Assembly (NCBI GenBank): GCA_019414345.1
Contig: DXMF01000037.1
Location: 102,592-137,668, forward strand
DNA length: 35,077 nt
Reading direction: 5' to 3'
Source of the DNA: Collinsella sp.
GTDB taxonomy: Bacteria; Actinomycetota; Coriobacteriia; Coriobacteriales; Coriobacteriaceae
Below, one piece after another: positions 33,903 to 35,077 of the stretch. The notes beneath the pieces were generated by a model. That model was given only the letters and a program-made list of their open reading frames with translations. It ran no database searches and was not told the DNA's origin. Both the position numbers and the translations under genes were made by a program. The number at the start of each line of letters is the position of its first letter. Position 1 is the stretch's first letter.

Positions 33903-34079
33903 ATACGTTTTGAGACCGGCAAGCTGATGCCGGCTCGAGGACAGCGGCCCGGTGCACCGGGCCGATCGATAGCGGTCTCAGGTTCACAGCGCAGTTTCTC
34001 AGGGCTCGCATATATAGGAAGACTTGATCGGCAATCGATTTTAATGAAGTCGACAGCGCATGTCAGAGCTTTCAGCAAA
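33903..34079 (+). repeat. 177 bp direct repeat, right copy
   Basis: Second copy of 33006-33182, with the same palindrome at 33945-33964. It lies upstream of the DUF1648 gene, and the homology ends one base before a 20 bp hairpin at 34081. Confidence 0.93.
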
Positions 34080-34080
34080 C

Positions 34081-34127
34081 CGCAGGTAAATCCGTATACC
34101 AAAAATTGGTACACGGATTTACCTGCG
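34081..34127. repeat. 20 bp inverted repeat abutting right direct repeat
   Basis: Arms 34081-34100 and 34108-34127 are complementary at 19 of 20 positions around AAAAATT. There is no T run after it on the plus strand. It could be a terminator relic or a recombination or transposition end. Confidence 0.7.
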
Positions 34128-34140
34128 ATGTTCATGCTTG

Positions 34141-34199
34141 GTCAAAAGCCTATCAAGCGATATATCCATTATTTTAATGCGCGCGCCCGAGCTTTTGAC
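34141..34199. repeat. 9 bp inverted repeat
   Basis: GTCAAAAGC (34141-34149) and GCTTTTGAC (34191-34199), perfect complements 41 bp apart in an A/T-rich spacer. Meaning unknown. Confidence 0.5.
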
Positions 34200-34202
34200 T
34201 GA

Positions 34203-34382
34203 AGTGGCAGTCCGACCGCCGGCAGGCGGCCACGCTATATCCAAAGGCCACGCCTACTCCCCGTGCCCGGCTACGTCGACGACCCAGTGCTGCCCGTCGA
34301 GTTCCTGCCGCAGAGCTACATCAGGGACGTCTTATTGGGGGACGACCACATGGAACCCCGGGAGATCAAGCTGTACGGCTGA
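34203..34382 (+). pseudogene. Possible 3' remnant of a GC-rich gene
   Basis: The frame from about 34266 to the TGA at 34380-34382 reads PGYVDDPVLPVEFLPQ then SYIRDVLLGDD and ends in REIKLYG, with mostly G/C third positions. It reads like a genuine protein C-terminus, but it has no start, no ribosome site and no recognisable 5' part. I do not know the family. A terminator stands 60 bp downstream. Confidence 0.35.
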
Positions 34383-34442
34383 TCCATTCGTCAACAACAT
34401 GTCAAAGCCCCAAAACCCAACAGGATCGCGAACGAGGGGATG

Positions 34443-34482
34443 AATTGACCGCCCGGGTATTTGCGCCAGGGCGGTCAATTTT
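34443..34482 (+). terminator. Intrinsic terminator
   Basis: Perfect 12 bp stem AATTGACCGCCC (34443-34454) with GGGCGGTCAATT (34469-34480), then TTAT. It probably served the truncated gene ending at 34382. Confidence 0.75.
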
Positions 34483-35077
34483 ATCAACCATGGGTGCGAT
34501 TCTGTGAGGCCATTTTTCTGGCATCCGCCGTTTGCTCCGGTCTCAACGCACCCATCGACCGTTCAGTAATCTTTGCGAACGCGACCACGTGCGCATTTGT
34601 CGAACAATCAAATGTCCGACAATGTCTGACGGAGCTGTCAGATATTCACGCACGAACAGGCGAGCTTCGCGAGCGATTGTAGGCAACTAGTAGCCCCAGC
34701 TGCGTCTTTGGCGCAGGTTCGACGTCTGACATCTTGAATGTCTAACGTTGAACGAAGCTGGTTGATAACAAGCAGGTGGAATAAACATGGAGCCCGACAC
34801 CTCTCGCGCAATCGGCGCGCGGCAAGGGTCTGGCCCATCTCATATGTTGCCAACGCTAACGGTGAACCTGAGCGCCCGGGCACATTCTTTGTTGGCTGAA
34901 ACCGGCATAGCAACTAGCGGAAGGCATCATCGAAGGAGTGTGCTGGAAAGCACCCGTCTCCTTAACTGTTAGAAATGCAAGTTAATAATCTATGTAGTCA
35001 ATATAATACCGTTGAACCCGCGTATCGATACCGCTCAGCCATTCGCCTCGCCCCCGTCGCACGCATCTTCATTCGGT
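34483..35077. other. About 600 bp without a convincing gene
   Basis: Mixed composition, with short frames on both strands (for example ATG 34787 with an AGGTGGA site, 61 codons) but none resembling a known protein. Small inverted repeats occur, such as TCTGAC/GTCAGA near 34624-34642 and CATTTG/CAAATG near 34594-34614. A TATAAT at 35002-35007 could be a -10 for a gene beyond the window. It looks like eroded accessory DNA. Confidence 0.4.

Noticed and set aside
34910..34980. tRNA-Ser-like segment (GTGTGCTGGAAAGCACC)
   Set aside because: The short hairpin recalls a tRNA variable arm, but no acceptor stem, anticodon arm or T-loop GGTTCGAATCC-type sequence surrounds it.

Overview
The window reads as chromosomal DNA of a non-sporulating, anaerobic-type actinobacterium of the class Coriobacteriia, most likely Collinsella or a close relative. 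This is inferred from gene order and protein style: ftsK, a RodZ-like gene, rimO, pgsA, cinA, recA, recX, rny, spoVS, miaB, miaA, hflX, lexA, nrdR and dut follow each other as in actinobacteria, and a GarA/OdhI-like FHA gene sits beside a MerR gene. No database search was possible, so the genus is a guess.

Bases 1-18658 are a dense core block, mostly on the plus strand. A 5'-truncated ftsK leads into a RodZ-like envelope protein, YajQ, RimO, PgsA and a CinA C-terminal domain protein. After a terminator and a perfect SOS box come recA and recX. A promoter and leader then precede rny, a GHKL-type ATPase and spoVS, followed by an overlapping miaB-miaA-hflX run. lexA, translationally coupled to a membrane acyltransferase, faces a LysM protein of the YneA/DivS type across an intergenic region with three LexA-box-like sites at exactly 28 bp pitch. 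nrdR and dut complete a DNA damage and nucleotide theme.

Bases 18659-27153 begin with a 454 bp intergenic stretch holding three copies of a palindromic repeat (conserved loop, different stems) plus a strong terminator. Next come a diacylglycerol glycosyltransferase (minus), thioredoxin reductase (plus), a DUF1836 regulator (plus), DegV (minus), and a minus-strand run transcribed in the order CDP-alcohol phosphatidyltransferase, FHA protein, MerR regulator, apt, NlpC/P60 hydrolase.

Bases 27631-32518 are visibly richer in G+C (about 67-82% in lines counted by eye, against about 53% in a core line). They form one compact cluster: a LanFEG-type lantibiotic-immunity ABC transporter, a YxeA-like protein, an OmpR-type response regulator and a sensor kinase. 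No lantibiotic precursor or modification enzyme is present, so this looks like a stand-alone peptide-resistance module acquired by transfer. Its 3' end runs through a terminator-like hairpin and overlaps an orphan ribbon-helix-helix antitoxin gene too short for usual ORF cut-offs.

Bases 32710-35077 are a low-density, patchwork accessory region. A DUF1648 (SdpI-like) membrane protein gene lies between two 177 bp direct repeats that differ at only five positions. Beyond it are large hairpins, one possible gene remnant and about 700 bp without a convincing gene.
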